Assembly (NCBI RefSeq): GCF_020381325.1
Contig: NZ_JAGSPI010000007.1
Location: 1 to 64,000, forward strand
Direction: 5' to 3'
From: Providencia vermicola
GTDB lineage: Bacteria > Pseudomonadota > Gammaproteobacteria > Enterobacterales > Enterobacteriaceae
DNA length: 64,000 nucleotides
Shown: positions 51,554 to 61,892 of the stretch, in pieces
How the letters are laid out: each line of letters opens with the position of its first letter
Position numbering within the stretch: position 1 is the first letter of the stretch
The notes under the pieces: generated by a model
Seen by the model: the letters and a program-made list of their open reading frames with translations, nothing else
What the model was told of the DNA's origin: nothing
Database searches by the model: none
Made by a program: the position numbers and the translations under genes

Positions 51554-51950
51554 GTTTCCATAAAAATGCCAACGGCTTAACAATTTTGTGTTAAGCCGTC
51601 TTCTCATTACGTAAAAATACAGTAGCATCCCATCACTTTTATATTTTTTTAAGTTGAAATATTCAGTTTACCTTTACAGAACAATTTGATAACAAAGCAC
51701 TTTCCACCTTAAATAACCGACTTTTATTATGCAACATCTGCCACTTAAGCTGTTATGATGTAGCGTAAATAATCGAATTACAGGTCGAGATCAAAAACAC
51801 CGCTCTCACTATTTTTATTAAATGCGTTGTTTGATCATTATTTTCCGCCCTGATGTTATTTGGCTCACAGTGAACGACAAAACGCTGTTAGGTTTTCATA
51901 ACCTAACTATACTCAATGACATTAAAACGACACCTGCTAACTAAATCATT
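51554..51950. other. Gap before cydD
   Basis: Apart from the hairpin at 51572-51599 no feature was recognised in these 397 bases. The 3' half presumably contains the cydDC promoter. No strong ribosome binding site precedes the cydD ATG (CTAACTAAATCATT). Confidence 0.45.
51572..51600 (+). terminator. Terminator after the DUF4153 gene
   Basis: ACGGCTTAACA (51572-51582) pairs perfectly with TGTTAAGCCGT (51589-51599). The T content after it is modest (CTTCTCATT). Confidence 0.68.
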
Positions 51951-53717
51951 ATGGATAAATCAAGACAGACTGAATTGGTACGTTGGTTAAAACAACACAG
52001 TGCACCTGCTAAGCGCTGGTTGCGGATCTCCATGCTATTAGGCATGATAAGTGGATTATTGATCATTGCTCAAGCTTGGTTCTTAGCCGTCATCCTACAA
52101 GCACTCATTATGGATGACACCCCGCGAGAACAGCTATTGACCCCATTTTGCCTTCTGATTGGCGTATTTATTTTACGTGCCATTGTGACTTACATTCGAG
52201 AACGGGTTGGTTTTCGTTGTGGCCAAGTTGTACGCCAAGAAATTCGTACTCGCGTATTAGATAAACTCCAAGAACTCGGCCCTGTTTGGGTTAAAGGTAA
52301 ACCCGCAGGAAGTTGGGCAACCATTATCCTTGAGCAAATTGAAGATATGCAAGATTACTATTCACGCTATCTTCCTCAAATGTATTTAGCAGGGATTGTG
52401 CCCATCATGATCCTTATCGCCATTTTCCCATTCAATTGGGCAGCCGCGATGATCCTGTTTGTTACTGCCCCCTTAATTCCTATTTTTATGGCGTTAGTTG
52501 GCTTAGGCGCCGCTGATGCGAACCGCCGCAATTTTATCGCACTTGGTCGTTTAAGTGGCAGCTTCTTAGACAGACTCCGAGGGCTCGATACCCTTCGCCT
52601 GTTCTTCCGTGAAAAAGCAGAAATCCAACAAATTCGTGAATCCACTGAAGATTTCCGTTCCAGAACGATGGAAGTGTTGCGTATGGCATTTTTATCTTCT
52701 GGCGTATTGGAGTTTTTTGCCTCAATTTCTATTGCTGTGGTTGCCGTGTACTTCGGTTTTTCGTATTTGGGTGAAATGAATTTTGGTAGCTATGGCTTAC
52801 CTGTCACCTTGTTTGCAGGCTTCCTTGCTCTGATCCTTTCCCCCGAATTTTTCCAGCCACTGCGTGACTTAGGCACTTATTACCATGCTAAAGCTCAAGC
52901 AGTAGGTGCTGCTGAAACCTTAGAGACATTGCTAAATAGTGAAGGGGAAGAAAAACCGCAACAAGGTATAAAAACATTATCTGATGGCCCTATTCGCATT
53001 CAAGCTAGCCAGCTCGAAATTTTATCCCACGACGGTGTACGCCTTGCTGGCCCGTTAAATTTCACCATCGAGCCACAACAGCGTATCGCACTGGTTGGGC
53101 AAAGTGGTGCAGGTAAAAGCTCATTACTCAACTTATTACTCGGCTTTTTGCCTTACCACGGTTCAGTGACAGTTAATGATATTGAACTACGTGAGTTATG
53201 CCCTGAAAAATGGCGTGAACTGCTCGGCTGGGTTGGGCAAAACCCGCATTTACCCGAACAAACACTCATTGAAAATATCTGTTTAGGTAAACCAAATGCA
53301 TCTGAGGCAGAAATTCAACATGCTATTGATAAAGCATATGTTTCCGAGTTTTTACCTCACTTACCCAATGGCTTAAATACTCGCCTTGGTGATTACGCCG
53401 CGCGGCTTTCAGTGGGACAAGCGCAACGTGTTGCTGTCGCTCGGGTTTTATTAAAACCCTCACGGTTACTACTGCTTGATGAACCCGCTGCAAGCCTTGA
53501 TTCGCACAGTGAGCAACGCGTCATGCACACACTGAACCAGCTATCTGAGCAGCAAACCACGTTGCTTGTCACTCATTTACTGGAAGAAACCTTGGATTAC
53601 GACCAAATTTGGGTGATGGCAAACGGCCAAATCATTCAGCAAGGGAATTACTCTCAACTTAGTCAGTCTGAAGGCGCTTTTGCCCAGTTATTAGCCCATC
53701 GCAGTGAGGAGCTCTGA
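51951..53717 (+). CDS. cydD: Heme/thiol ABC exporter subunit CydD
   Basis: The 588-residue half-transporter pairs with CydC in the inner membrane. The complex exports cysteine and glutathione, binds heme and is needed for cytochrome bd assembly. Six membrane helices (about 20-330) precede an ATPase domain with Walker A GQSGAGKSS, signature LSVGQAQR and Walker B LLLLDEPAASLD. Sequence follows E. coli CydD (588 residues). cydC starts two bases after its stop. Confidence 0.96.
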   Translation: MDKSRQTELVRWLKQHSAPAKRWLRISMLLGMISGLLIIAQAWFLAVILQALIMDDTPREQLLTPFCLLIGVFILRAIVTYIRERVGFRCGQVVRQEIRTRVLDKLQELGPVWVKGKPAGSWATIILEQIEDMQDYYSRYLPQMYLAGIVPIMILIAIFPFNWAAAMILFVTAPLIPIFMALVGLGAADANRRNFIALGRLSGSFLDRLRGLDTLRLFFREKAEIQQIRESTEDFRSRTMEVLRMAFLSSGVLEFFASISIAVVAVYFGFSYLGEMNFGSYGLPVTLFAGFLALILSPEFFQPLRDLGTYYHAKAQAVGAAETLETLLNSEGEEKPQQGIKTLSDGPIRIQASQLEILSHDGVRLAGPLNFTIEPQQRIALVGQSGAGKSSLLNLLLGFLPYHGSVTVNDIELRELCPEKWRELLGWVGQNPHLPEQTLIENICLGKPNASEAEIQHAIDKAYVSEFLPHLPNGLNTRLGDYAARLSVGQAQRVAVARVLLKPSRLLLLDEPAASLDSHSEQRVMHTLNQLSEQQTTLLVTHLLEETLDYDQIWVMANGQIIQQGNYSQLSQSEGAFAQLLAHRSEEL

Positions 53718-53719
53718 TA

Positions 53720-55462
53720 ATGAAAATTTTATATCCTTTCTTAGCCCTCTACCGCCGCCATTGGTTTTTGATAACGCTTGGGATCATACTCGCCATCGTA
53801 ACATTGCTTGCCAGTATTGGGCTATTAACCCTTTCGGGTTGGTTCTTAGCTGGCACCGCGATTGCGGGCTTCCCTGGCTTATATTATTTCAACTATATGC
53901 TGCCCGCAGCTGGTGTACGTGGTGCGGCAATATTTCGTACTGCAGGGCGCTACGGCGAGCGCTTAGTCAGCCATGATGCAACATTCAAAGTCCTCGCTCA
54001 CTTACGTGTTTTCGCCTTTAGTAAAGTGTTGCCCCTTTCTCCAGGGGGAATTAGCCGTTTTCGCCAAGGGGAGCTATTAAACCGCTTAGTGGCTGATGTC
54101 GAAACCCTTGATCACCTCTATTTACGTGTATTATCGCCGATTATCACGGCATTTTTTGTCACATTTGTCTTGATTTTCGGTTTAAGCTACCTTGACCCAC
54201 GCCTTGCTTGGACGCTCGGTGGTGTGATGTTGTTCTTATTGTTCACAATGCCATTTGTTTTTTACCGTGCAGGTAAACCAATCGGCCGTGAACTCACTGA
54301 GCTTCGCGGCGACTATCGCACTATCTTAACTTCAGCACTGCAAGGGCAAGCGGAGTTAACCTTATTTGGTGCGACAGCACGTTTTCGCCAAAACCTTTGG
54401 CAAATTGAAAATAGCTGGCAAGCGCGCCAACAGCAGCAAGCCGCTCTAACTGGACTCTCTCAAGCGATTATTTTATTTGCATCAGGTGTAACGGCAACGT
54501 TGTTATTGTGGATGGCCGCTGAGCATGTTGGTGGAGACACCAAGCCTGGGGCGTTGATTGCGTTATTTGTTTTCTGTGCACTCGCCGCTTTTGAAGCTTT
54601 AGGCCCAGTCGCTGTTGCTTTCCAGCATATGGGGCAAGTGATTGCGTCTGCTACCCGCGTTTCCCAATTAATGACCGCGAAACCCGAGGTCACTTTCCCA
54701 AGTGAAGGCCCTTCAATCACAACATTGGAAAGCCTGACTGTCGATAATATCTCGTTCACCTACCCTGAGCAGCCATTTGCCGTCCTCAATAATGTGTCAT
54801 TGTGCTTAACTAAAGGGCAACATCTCGCCCTACTTGGGAAAACAGGCTGTGGTAAATCAACACTCTTACAATTATTAACCCGTGCATGGGATGTCGATAG
54901 CGGTACAATTACATTAAATGGTCAGCCAATTAACACATTTAGTGAAAAATCACTCCGTAGCATCATGTCGGTTGTACCACAACGTGTGCATGTGTTTAGT
55001 GATACTCTGCGTAATAATTTATTATTAGCAAATGAACAAGCGACAGATGCCGAATTAAATGCGGTTTTACAACAAGTTGGCTTAGGCAATTTGCTCGAAA
55101 ATGAATTGAAACTCAATGCGTGGATGGGGGAAGGTGGTCGCCAGCTGTCTGGTGGTGAACAGCGTCGTTTAGGTATTGCTCGCGCTTTATTGCATAATAC
55201 ACCACTCGTTTTGATGGATGAACCAACGGAAGGATTAGACGCACAAACTGAGCAACAAATTTTAACGTTGTTAAAAGAAAAATGTGCTGACAAAACCTTG
55301 ATTGTGATTACCCATCGCATGCAAGGCCTAGAAGAAATGGATAACATTTGTGTGATGGATAGTGGTAAAATTGTCGAGCAAGGCACCCATCAAGCGTTGT
55401 TAGATAAGCAAGGCCAATATTACCAATTTCGCCAGCGCCATTGGGCTCAGAAAACACACTGA
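53720..55462 (+). CDS. cydC: Heme/thiol ABC exporter subunit CydC
   Basis: The 580-residue partner of CydD has an N-terminal membrane domain (about 15-310) and an ATPase domain with Walker [10 protein letters not shown], signature LSGGEQRR and Walker [13 protein letters not shown]. It is collinear with E. coli CydC (573 residues). GAGGAG in the 3' end of cydD provides the ribosome binding site. The aat gene starts 8 bases after its stop, so the three genes are probably one transcript. Confidence 0.96.
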   Translation: MKILYPFLALYRRHWFLITLGIILAIVTLLASIGLLTLSGWFLAGTAIAGFPGLYYFNYMLPAAGVRGAAIFRTAGRYGERLVSHDATFKVLAHLRVFAFSKVLPLSPGGISRFRQGELLNRLVADVETLDHLYLRVLSPIITAFFVTFVLIFGLSYLDPRLAWTLGGVMLFLLFTMPFVFYRAGKPIGRELTELRGDYRTILTSALQGQAELTLFGATARFRQNLWQIENSWQARQQQQAALTGLSQAIILFASGVTATLLLWMAAEHVGGDTKPGALIALFVFCALAAFEALGPVAVAFQHMGQVIASATRVSQLMTAKPEVTFPSEGPSITTLESLTVDNISFTYPEQPFAVLNNVSLCLTKGQHLALLGKTGCGKSTLLQLLTRAWDVDSGTITLNGQPINTFSEKSLRSIMSVVPQRVHVFSDTLRNNLLLANEQATDAELNAVLQQVGLGNLLENELKLNAWMGEGGRQLSGGEQRRLGIARALLHNTPLVLMDEPTEGLDAQTEQQILTLLKEKCADKTLIVITHRMQGLEEMDNICVMDSGKIVEQGTHQALLDKQGQYYQFRQRHWAQKTH

Positions 55463-55470
55463 GGCGCAAT

Positions 55471-56172
55471 ATGTACCAACTCGATGATGACTCATATTTG
55501 TTCCCTCCCGTCTCGGAAGCGATGCGGGAACCCAATGGTTTATTAGCTATTGGAGGCGATCTTTCATCAAAAAGGCTGCAAGCAGCGTATTATGATGGTA
55601 TCTTCCCATGGTTCAATCCAAGTGAGATGCCTTTATGGTGGTCACCAGATCCAAGAGCGGTATTATTGATGGGCGATTTACACATCAGTCGCTCAATGAA
55701 AAAAGTGTTAAAAAAGCAGATTTATCGTATTACAGTTAACCACGCTTTCAAGGATGTTATTGAAGCGTGTTCTGTGCGTGAAGAAGGAACTTGGATCTTA
55801 CCTGAAGTGCAAGCAGGTTACCTTGAGTTACACCACGAAGGGATAGCTCATTCTATTGAAGCTTGGTATGGCGACAAACTGGTTGGCGGCCTGTACGGTG
55901 TGAACATGGGCCATCTGTTTTGTGGGGAATCCATGTTCAGTAGAATGAATGATGCATCCAAATTTGCTTTTATTACATTCTATTTTCATTTTTTGCGCTA
56001 TAATGGGCAGCTTTTTGATTGTCAGGTACTTAACCACCACACCGCCTCACTTGGCGCAAAAGAAATATCCCGCAGGGATTTTTTACATATTCTTTATCGG
56101 TGGCGTGACAAAGGGATAGACCCCGCCTGCTGGATACCGCAATCGATTGAATTACCGCCAATTTTCAATTAG
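55471..56172 (+). CDS. aat: Leucyl/phenylalanyl-tRNA--protein transferase
   Basis: The 233-residue enzyme adds Leu or Phe to proteins with N-terminal Lys or Arg, making degrons for ClpS-ClpAP; clpA and clpS are encoded close by. Family motifs [37 protein letters not shown] and [15 protein letters not shown] are present. An in-frame ATG at 55441 inside cydC would add ten residues; the ATG at 55471 follows GAGGCG and gives the E. coli length. Cotranscribed with cydDC. Confidence 0.96.
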   Translation: MYQLDDDSYLFPPVSEAMREPNGLLAIGGDLSSKRLQAAYYDGIFPWFNPSEMPLWWSPDPRAVLLMGDLHISRSMKKVLKKQIYRITVNHAFKDVIEACSVREEGTWILPEVQAGYLELHHEGIAHSIEAWYGDKLVGGLYGVNMGHLFCGESMFSRMNDASKFAFITFYFHFLRYNGQLFDCQVLNHHTASLGAKEISRRDFLHILYRWRDKGIDPACWIPQSIELPPIFN

Positions 56173-56313
56173 TGAACGTTGGTTTATTATTAATTTTATT
56201 CCTTCACATAAGCATAAAGATCGCATTAAAATGCGACACTTCTTTACTTAGTGCGGGTTTTTGGGCATTATCTTGCCCGTTAAAAATCACGGTTATTAAA
56301 CTTAGAGGATTAG

Positions 56314-56532
<219 letters not shown>

Positions 56533-56557
56533 TTACCTCTTCAGGCAAGGCCTGACA

Positions 56558-56588
56558 TTACCACAGGTGCATGAGACACCTGTGGTTA
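56558..56588. terminator. Bidirectional terminator between infA and clpA
   Basis: CCACAGGTG (56561-56569) pairs with CACCTGTGG (56577-56585), and the flanking TTA/TAA extends the symmetry. It lies 28 bases from the infA stop and 9 bases from the clpA stop. Confidence 0.78.
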
Positions 56589-56594
56589 ATTATG

Positions 56595-58880
56595 TCAGAA
56601 TACCGCATCCTCCGGAGAGGCCTTGTGCACGCTACTGAAGCTGTATGTCAGTGTGTTACTTTTTTCATCAAGCCCGATACTTACAGAGCCGCCATTGGTT
56701 AATGAACCAAACAGCAATTCGTTTGCTAATGGTTTCTTCAGGTTATCCTGAATTGCGCGCGCCATAGGTCGGGCACCCATTGCTTTATCATAGCCTTTTT
56801 CACATAACCAGCGACGTGCTGCCGCACTCACTTCAATTGACACGCCTTTCTCATCCAGCTGCGCTTGTAATTCAACAATGAATTTATCAACAACTTGGGT
56901 GATAATTTCTGGCGTCAGTGAATTGAACCAGATAATACCATCAAGACGGTTACGGAACTCAGGCGAGAAAGCACGCTTGATTTCAGACATCGCATCCGTG
57001 CTGTTATCCTGCTCAGCGAAACCAATCGAGCGGCGCTGTGTTTCTTGAACCCCTGCATTTGTGGTCATGACGACAATCACGTTACGGAAATCCGCTTTAC
57101 GGCCGTTGTTATCAGTGAGTGTGCCGTGGTCCATCACTTGCAGTAAAATATTGAATACATCTGGATGCGCTTTTTCAATCTCATCCAATAACACGACAGA
57201 ATGTGGATGCTTGATCACCGCATCAGTCAGTAAACCACCTTGATCAAAACCTACATAGCCTGGAGGCGCACCGATTAAACGGCTGACGGTATGACGTTCC
57301 ATGTATTCAGACATATCAAAACGCAATAATTTAATATCCAACGCTTTGGCTAACTGAACCGTGACTTCCGTTTTGCCTACCCCTGTAGGCCCTGCAAACA
57401 AGAAGGAGCCGACAGGTTTATTTTCTAACCCTAACCCTGCGCGATTCATTTTGATCGCTTCAGACAACGCCTCAATCGCTTTATCTTGCCCAAACACTAA
57501 CATCTTCAAGCGTGAATCAAGGGTTTTGAGTTTGTCTTTATCGCTCGATGAAACTGTTTTTTCTGGAATTCGCGCAATACGTGCAACCACAGTTTCGATC
57601 TCAGGAACACCAATTGTTTTCTTGCGTTTGCTTGGCGCAACTAAACGTGTGCGCGCACCAGCTTCATCAATCACGTCTATGGCTTTATCTGGTAAATGCC
57701 TGTCGGTGATATATTTAATCGATAAATCTACCGCTGCCTGGATGGCTTTCGCCGTGTAACGCACATCATGATGTGCTTCATATTTCGGTTTTAAGCCATT
57801 AATAATACGAATAGTTTCTTCTGGTGTCGGTTCAACAATATCAATTTTTTGGAAACGACGAGCTAGCGCCCTGTCTTTTTCAAACACGCTACCAAATTCC
57901 TGATAGGTGGTTGAACCAATCACTCGAATACGCCCACCCGAAAGTAGTGGCTTAATTAAGTTAGCTGCATCCACTTGCCCACCTGATGCAGCCCCAGCAC
58001 CAATAATAGTGTGGATTTCATCGATAAATAGTATGCTTTTGGGGTCTTTTTCCAACATTTTGAGCAAGGCTTTGAAACGTTTTTCAAAATCCCCGCGGTA
58101 TTTCGTTCCCGCTAACAATGAACCAATATCTAAGGAGTAAATCGTGCAACCTTTCATAACATCAGGCACATCGTCCTGTTCGATACGCCATGCAAGGCCT
58201 TCCGCTATTGCCGTTTTCCCAACACCAGACTCCCCCACTAACAACGGGTTGTTTTTGCGTCGGCGACACAAGACTTGGATCGTGCGCTCTAATTCAGCCT
58301 GACGGCCCACCAGCGGGTCGATATTCCCTTTTTTAGCCTGTTGGTTCAGATTGGTGGTAAAGTTGTCCATGTGGTCTTCTGAGACTGGCTGCTCTTCATT
58401 CGGTGCACTATTATTGGACATATCGTTATCTGACGATGACGATTCTTCACCTTTTACCGTACCATGAGAAATATAGTTGACCACATCTAAGCGGCTAACA
58501 TCGTGCTTACGCAATAAGTACGCAGCTTGAGATTCTTGCTCACTGAAAATCGCGACGAGTACATTTGCCCCGCTAACTTCGCTACGGCCCGATGACTGCA
58601 CGTGAAATACCGCCCTTTGCAACACACGCTGAAAACTAAGCGTCGGTTGGGTGTCTCTGTTATCATTTTCGGGTAACAAGGGTGTAGTTTGCGCGATGAA
58701 GTGTTCCAGTTCTTGACGTAAAGCGACAAGATCAACCTTACAAGCTTCTAAAGCTTCGCGTGCCGAGATATTACTCAGTAACGCCAGCAATAGGTGCTCA
58801 ACAGTCATAAATTCGTGGCGACTGTCTTTCGCTTTCGTAAAAGCTACGTTTAAACTAAGCTCCAGTTCTTGATTGAGCAT
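56595..58880 (-). CDS. clpA: ATP-dependent Clp protease ATP-binding subunit ClpA
   Basis: The 761-residue AAA+ unfoldase feeds substrates into ClpP. It has the N-domain (about 1-145) that binds ClpS, the first AAA module with Walker A GESGVGKTA, the second with GPTGVGKTE, and an acidic/Ser-rich linker (about 140-170, EESSSSDND). Start: ATG at 58880, two codons after a GTG at 58886, because GGGAGG lies at proper distance and it gives the family N-terminus MLNQELELSLN. clpS precedes it by 31 bases; together they form the clpSA operon. Confidence 0.97.
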   Translation of the reverse strand: MLNQELELSLNVAFTKAKDSRHEFMTVEHLLLALLSNISAREALEACKVDLVALRQELEHFIAQTTPLLPENDNRDTQPTLSFQRVLQRAVFHVQSSGRSEVSGANVLVAIFSEQESQAAYLLRKHDVSRLDVVNYISHGTVKGEESSSSDNDMSNNSAPNEEQPVSEDHMDNFTTNLNQQAKKGNIDPLVGRQAELERTIQVLCRRRKNNPLLVGESGVGKTAIAEGLAWRIEQDDVPDVMKGCTIYSLDIGSLLAGTKYRGDFEKRFKALLKMLEKDPKSILFIDEIHTIIGAGAASGGQVDAANLIKPLLSGGRIRVIGSTTYQEFGSVFEKDRALARRFQKIDIVEPTPEETIRIINGLKPKYEAHHDVRYTAKAIQAAVDLSIKYITDRHLPDKAIDVIDEAGARTRLVAPSKRKKTIGVPEIETVVARIARIPEKTVSSSDKDKLKTLDSRLKMLVFGQDKAIEALSEAIKMNRAGLGLENKPVGSFLFAGPTGVGKTEVTVQLAKALDIKLLRFDMSEYMERHTVSRLIGAPPGYVGFDQGGLLTDAVIKHPHSVVLLDEIEKAHPDVFNILLQVMDHGTLTDNNGRKADFRNVIVVMTTNAGVQETQRRSIGFAEQDNSTDAMSEIKRAFSPEFRNRLDGIIWFNSLTPEIITQVVDKFIVELQAQLDEKGVSIEVSAAARRWLCEKGYDKAMGARPMARAIQDNLKKPLANELLFGSLTNGGSVSIGLDEKSNTLTYSFSSVHKASPEDAVF

Positions 58881-58911
58881 AAGCACCTCCCAAAATTGAT
58901 ATTAAACCAGA

Positions 58912-59232
58912 TCAGACTTTCTCTATAGTGCAAAGCAGAGGATACTCATGTTCACGGGCAAATGTATTGACCTGCGCCGCTTTTGTTTCTGCAACCTCTG
59001 CAGTAAAAACCCCACAAATTCCTTTTCCTTGAATATGCACATCTAACATTATCTGTGTAGCGCGTTCTTCATCAAAAGAAAAGTATTTTTGTAACACTTC
59101 GACAACAAAATCCATCGGAGTGTAATCATCATTATTCAATAATACCTTATACATCGACGGTGGCTGTAAGGTTTGTTCCACTTCGTCTTTGAATATGACG
59201 TCTGTTTTAAATGTGCCCAGAAAATCGCTCAT
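58912..59232 (-). CDS. clpS: ATP-dependent Clp protease adaptor ClpS
   Basis: The 106-residue adaptor recognises N-terminal Leu, Phe, Trp and Tyr and delivers these proteins to ClpA. The binding pocket segment is [23 protein letters not shown], followed by [20 protein letters not shown]. Same length as the E. coli protein. It heads the clpSA unit, divergent from cspD, as in E. coli. Confidence 0.97.
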   Translation of the reverse strand: MSDFLGTFKTDVIFKDEVEQTLQPPSMYKVLLNNDDYTPMDFVVEVLQKYFSFDEERATQIMLDVHIQGKGICGVFTAEVAETKAAQVNTFAREHEYPLLCTIEKV

Positions 59233-59623
59233 TACTTTCTTGCTCAGTGTTTAACTTCAAATTAAGCATAGTCTTTATTATCAACGATTTCTATCAATCC
59301 ACATGATAGTGTTATAAAACTATACCATTAAATTTTTCCATAGCTTTTCTTAATCAAGCCTTTCATTCGCAGTGTATCATGCTAATAACCTCTACGCTTA
59401 TCTTTAGCAATCTGTGAGCTATATCAAATATCACAGAAAATAACATTTGGCGCTTATCGAATTCTTACCACTTTACCATAATTCCTGAATCTCCCCTCTT
59501 GACCTTAGAATGCAATTTACTACAGTATGTTTTACGAACAGTTTTTAGCGTATATTTACTTAGTTTCTGTGTGTATTTTATACATATCTGTAAAACACAA
59601 CTAGCAAACCGAAAGGATAAAAT
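59233..59623. promoter_or_regulatory. Divergent clpS/cspD intergenic region
   Basis: The 391 bases hold no supported gene. AAAGGA just before the cspD ATG is its ribosome binding site. A minus-strand frame over 59465-59713 lies antisense to cspD and has no family resemblance. Confidence 0.5.
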
Positions 59624-59866
59624 ATGGAGACGGGTATCGTTAAGTGGTTCAATAACGCAAAAGGCTTTGGTTTTATTTGCCCGGCTGATGGCGGAGAGGA
59701 TATTTTTGCTCATTATTCCTGCATCAAAATGGACGGTTACAGGACACTAAAAGCAGGTCAAAAAGTGCAATTTAGCGTGACAATTGGACCAAAAGGTAAT
59801 CATGCGGATGTTATCATCCCCATTGAAATGGAAGAAAGCACAGAAGGCGCACCAGAATCAATTTAG
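59624..59866 (+). CDS. cspD: Cold shock-like protein CspD
   Basis: The 80-residue protein has one cold-shock domain with RNP1 KGFGFI and RNP2 DIFAHY. It matches CspD rather than CspA-type proteins ([28 protein letters not shown]). E. coli CspD inhibits replication and appears in stationary phase. It is six residues longer than in E. coli, with an acidic tail. Location beside clpS is conserved. Confidence 0.95.
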   Translation: METGIVKWFNNAKGFGFICPADGGEDIFAHYSCIKMDGYRTLKAGQKVQFSVTIGPKGNHADVIIPIEMEESTEGAPESI

Positions 59867-59883
59867 CCCTTACATGCATAGAG

Positions 59884-59940
59884 CACAGTTAATTATTTCA
59901 ATTATATTATTGATGCCGTTAATAATTAACTGTGGCTATT
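59884..59940. terminator. Stem-loop between cspD and the DUF1177 gene
   Basis: CACAGTTAATTATT (59884-59897) and AATAATTAACTGTG (59921-59934) form a perfect 14-bp stem with a 23-base loop, followed by GCTATTTTAT. It lies between two converging genes and may terminate both. Confidence 0.65.
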
Positions 59941-59948
59941 TTATAAGA

Positions 59949-60881
59949 TCAACGACCCGAAGTTTGTAAATGTGACATATCACCATACAGTGACATCAAT
60001 AATGCATACTGCTGCGCATCATAAAAATCACACTGTTTTTGCGTAAAGGCTTTTGCCACCTCAATCATAAATTTCACCGCAGCAGCAATATCAATCTCAT
60101 GACTTGCTCCCGTAGAGCAACCAGGTACTACAGTTTCAGAACAGATCGCCACACCAACAACAGGGGCCGAGGTCGATACCGCGGGTTGCATAATACTATT
60201 GATATGATGAAGGCCATTACCATACGGTGTAATATCCTGAATGGATAAAGGAAATGTCACCGCACGCTGCCCACTGCTCCACTCCATTAAACGGAGTAAA
60301 TCATTAGAAACAGGTAAAATATACCCATCTTTAACCGTTGGTGATAATGCATAACCTTTATGATTCAGCAGATTATTACCTTTGGTGGTATCTACCGACA
60401 AAATGGCATCCGCTTCAGGGATTGCTTCATGTTGATTCATCGTGACATCTTCTAAAGGAGAGTCCATAAAATCAACTGGGGTATGAGGGCGAGTCGGCGC
60501 ATTAGGGCAAATATGGGTCGTAATCACCACATCACCGACTAATTTATCGCCTTTTTCATGCATTTTCGCTAATTTCAATGCTGTTGCAATGGCCGCAATC
60601 GCCCCATCGGCATCTGAAACGACTCCAATACGTGACGGCCTTGCACCAATCCCCCCTAAACGGCCAATAATGCCTAATGTAGGTGCTTGGTGACCTTGCG
60701 ATTTACCTTGGGTGCCAGGAATAAGAATACGGACAAAATCACTTTGACCTTTTAGGTCTTTGACCGTTTTAGAAGAAACTTGAATTGCTGGGAAAGCCTT
60801 GAACAATGCAACGACATCTTCCCCCTTAACGTTCGCGCAATCGATTAGCTCATACGCACAAAGGGTTTGCTTTAGACTCAT
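59949..60881 (-). CDS. DUF1177 family protein
   Basis: The 310-residue protein fits the DUF1177 family, which has no established function. It appears soluble. Notable segments are the glycine-rich GIIGRLGGIGARPSRIGVVSDADGAIAAIA and ITTHICPNAPTRPHTPVDFMDSP, whose His and Cys could bind a metal, and CSETVVPGCSTGASHEID. Family members are often beside permeases and hydrolases, as here. AAGGAAG precedes the start. It is 260 bases downstream of the IclR-hydrolase-permease unit on the same strand and could belong to the same regulon. Confidence 0.75.
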   Translation of the reverse strand: MSLKQTLCAYELIDCANVKGEDVVALFKAFPAIQVSSKTVKDLKGQSDFVRILIPGTQGKSQGHQAPTLGIIGRLGGIGARPSRIGVVSDADGAIAAIATALKLAKMHEKGDKLVGDVVITTHICPNAPTRPHTPVDFMDSPLEDVTMNQHEAIPEADAILSVDTTKGNNLLNHKGYALSPTVKDGYILPVSNDLLRLMEWSSGQRAVTFPLSIQDITPYGNGLHHINSIMQPAVSTSAPVVGVAICSETVVPGCSTGASHEIDIAAAVKFMIEVAKAFTQKQCDFYDAQQYALLMSLYGDMSHLQTSGR

Positions 60882-61072
60882 TGTACTTCCTTGAATTTTA
60901 ATAATTTTTATTTGATTGTAGGGCTACTTTGAAATTAACTCACACAAAATATGACTTAATTTCATTTCACCCAAGTTAAGGCTTAACTGCTAAAAAAGCC
61001 TTATTTTTCCTGATGAAGGCGTATTCACGCACTTAAAATAAAATACTAATAATATAAACTACTTATGGTGTG

Positions 61073-61124
61073 CTACTTACTTTTACTACTGACTTTTACT
61101 ACTTACTTTCACTACTTACTTTTA
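61073..61124. repeat. 13-bp tandem repeat, four copies
   Basis: Four successive units of consensus CTACTTACTTTTA occupy 61073-61124, two of them with one or two base changes (CTACTGACTTTTA, CTACTTACTTTCA), followed by a degenerate fifth. The array lies in the gap between the IclR gene (stop at 61143) and the DUF1177 gene and is not coding. Confidence 0.9.
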
Positions 61125-61142
61125 CTACTACATGACATAACG

Positions 61143-61892
61143 TTACTTGCTGGTACTTCTTTGTAACCAATAAGGATCTCCAACCATACAACCAAGGTAA
61201 GAGGCCTTACGGCATAGGTTAGCCGAAAGTTGTTCCATAACCTGTTCATTCATTTGGGTTTCTGGCAAACTTAGACATAATGCATATAACGTGTTGAGCG
61301 ATGGATCAAACACAGTACTCGAAACCGAGGCAACACCTGCAACAGACTCGTTAATTGAAAATTCCCAACCGCGTTCATTGATCAGATTCATCTGCTCTGT
61401 TAACTTCACTTGTAATTCTTTATCTTCTCGGCCGATAATGCTTGCTCTTTCCTGCAACGGTAAGCGCGCTAACAAAGCCCGCCCCGTTGAAGTTCCAAGA
61501 ATTGGCAAGCGTGTACCGGGCTGTGTGATCACCTGCAACATGCTATTACCGAACCGTGCATGGACAACCCGCACCATTTCATCATCAAGCGCCGAAACAT
61601 AGCTGGTAAACCCAGTATCTTTCGTCAACTCATCAAGGGCTTCTAACGTCATGTCTATCAATGGATTCATCCCACGCGCACGGTGAGCCAACTCCATGAT
61701 TAATAACCCTGGTCGATAGATGGGAGCATTATTCTTCTTTTCTAACAGCCCCAGTTCTGACATTTGCTTTAATAAACGAGAAGCAGAACTTTTCGGCATG
61801 CCTAATTCATTGACTAACGTCGTAACAGTAAGCTCATTACCTGAGCGTAGAAATAATTGATAAACATCAACGACGCTATTTAAAATGCTCAT
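61143..61892 (-). CDS. IclR family transcriptional regulator
   Basis: The 249-residue protein has an N-terminal winged helix (LRSGNELTVTTLVNELGMPKSSASRLLKQMSELGLLEKK) and an IclR effector domain (VITQPGTRLPILGTSTGRALLARLP, NERGWEFSINESVAGVASVSS). Its ATG overlaps the TGA of the preceding hydrolase gene (ATGA), so the two are translationally coupled and it is likely a local regulator of the permease-hydrolase unit. It differs from the IclR protein of the sugar-acid cluster. Confidence 0.9.
   Translation of the reverse strand: MSILNSVVDVYQLFLRSGNELTVTTLVNELGMPKSSASRLLKQMSELGLLEKKNNAPIYRPGLLIMELAHRARGMNPLIDMTLEALDELTKDTGFTSYVSALDDEMVRVVHARFGNSMLQVITQPGTRLPILGTSTGRALLARLPLQERASIIGREDKELQVKLTEQMNLINERGWEFSINESVAGVASVSSTVFDPSLNTLYALCLSLPETQMNEQVMEQLSANLCRKASYLGCMVGDPYWLQRSTSK

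Noticed and set aside
59465-59713. Minus-strand 82-codon frame overlapping cspD
   Set aside because: It is antisense to a well-conserved gene and shows no family features.
61073-61135. Tandem repeat as a CRISPR array
   Set aside because: Units are only 13 bp and contiguous, without spacers.
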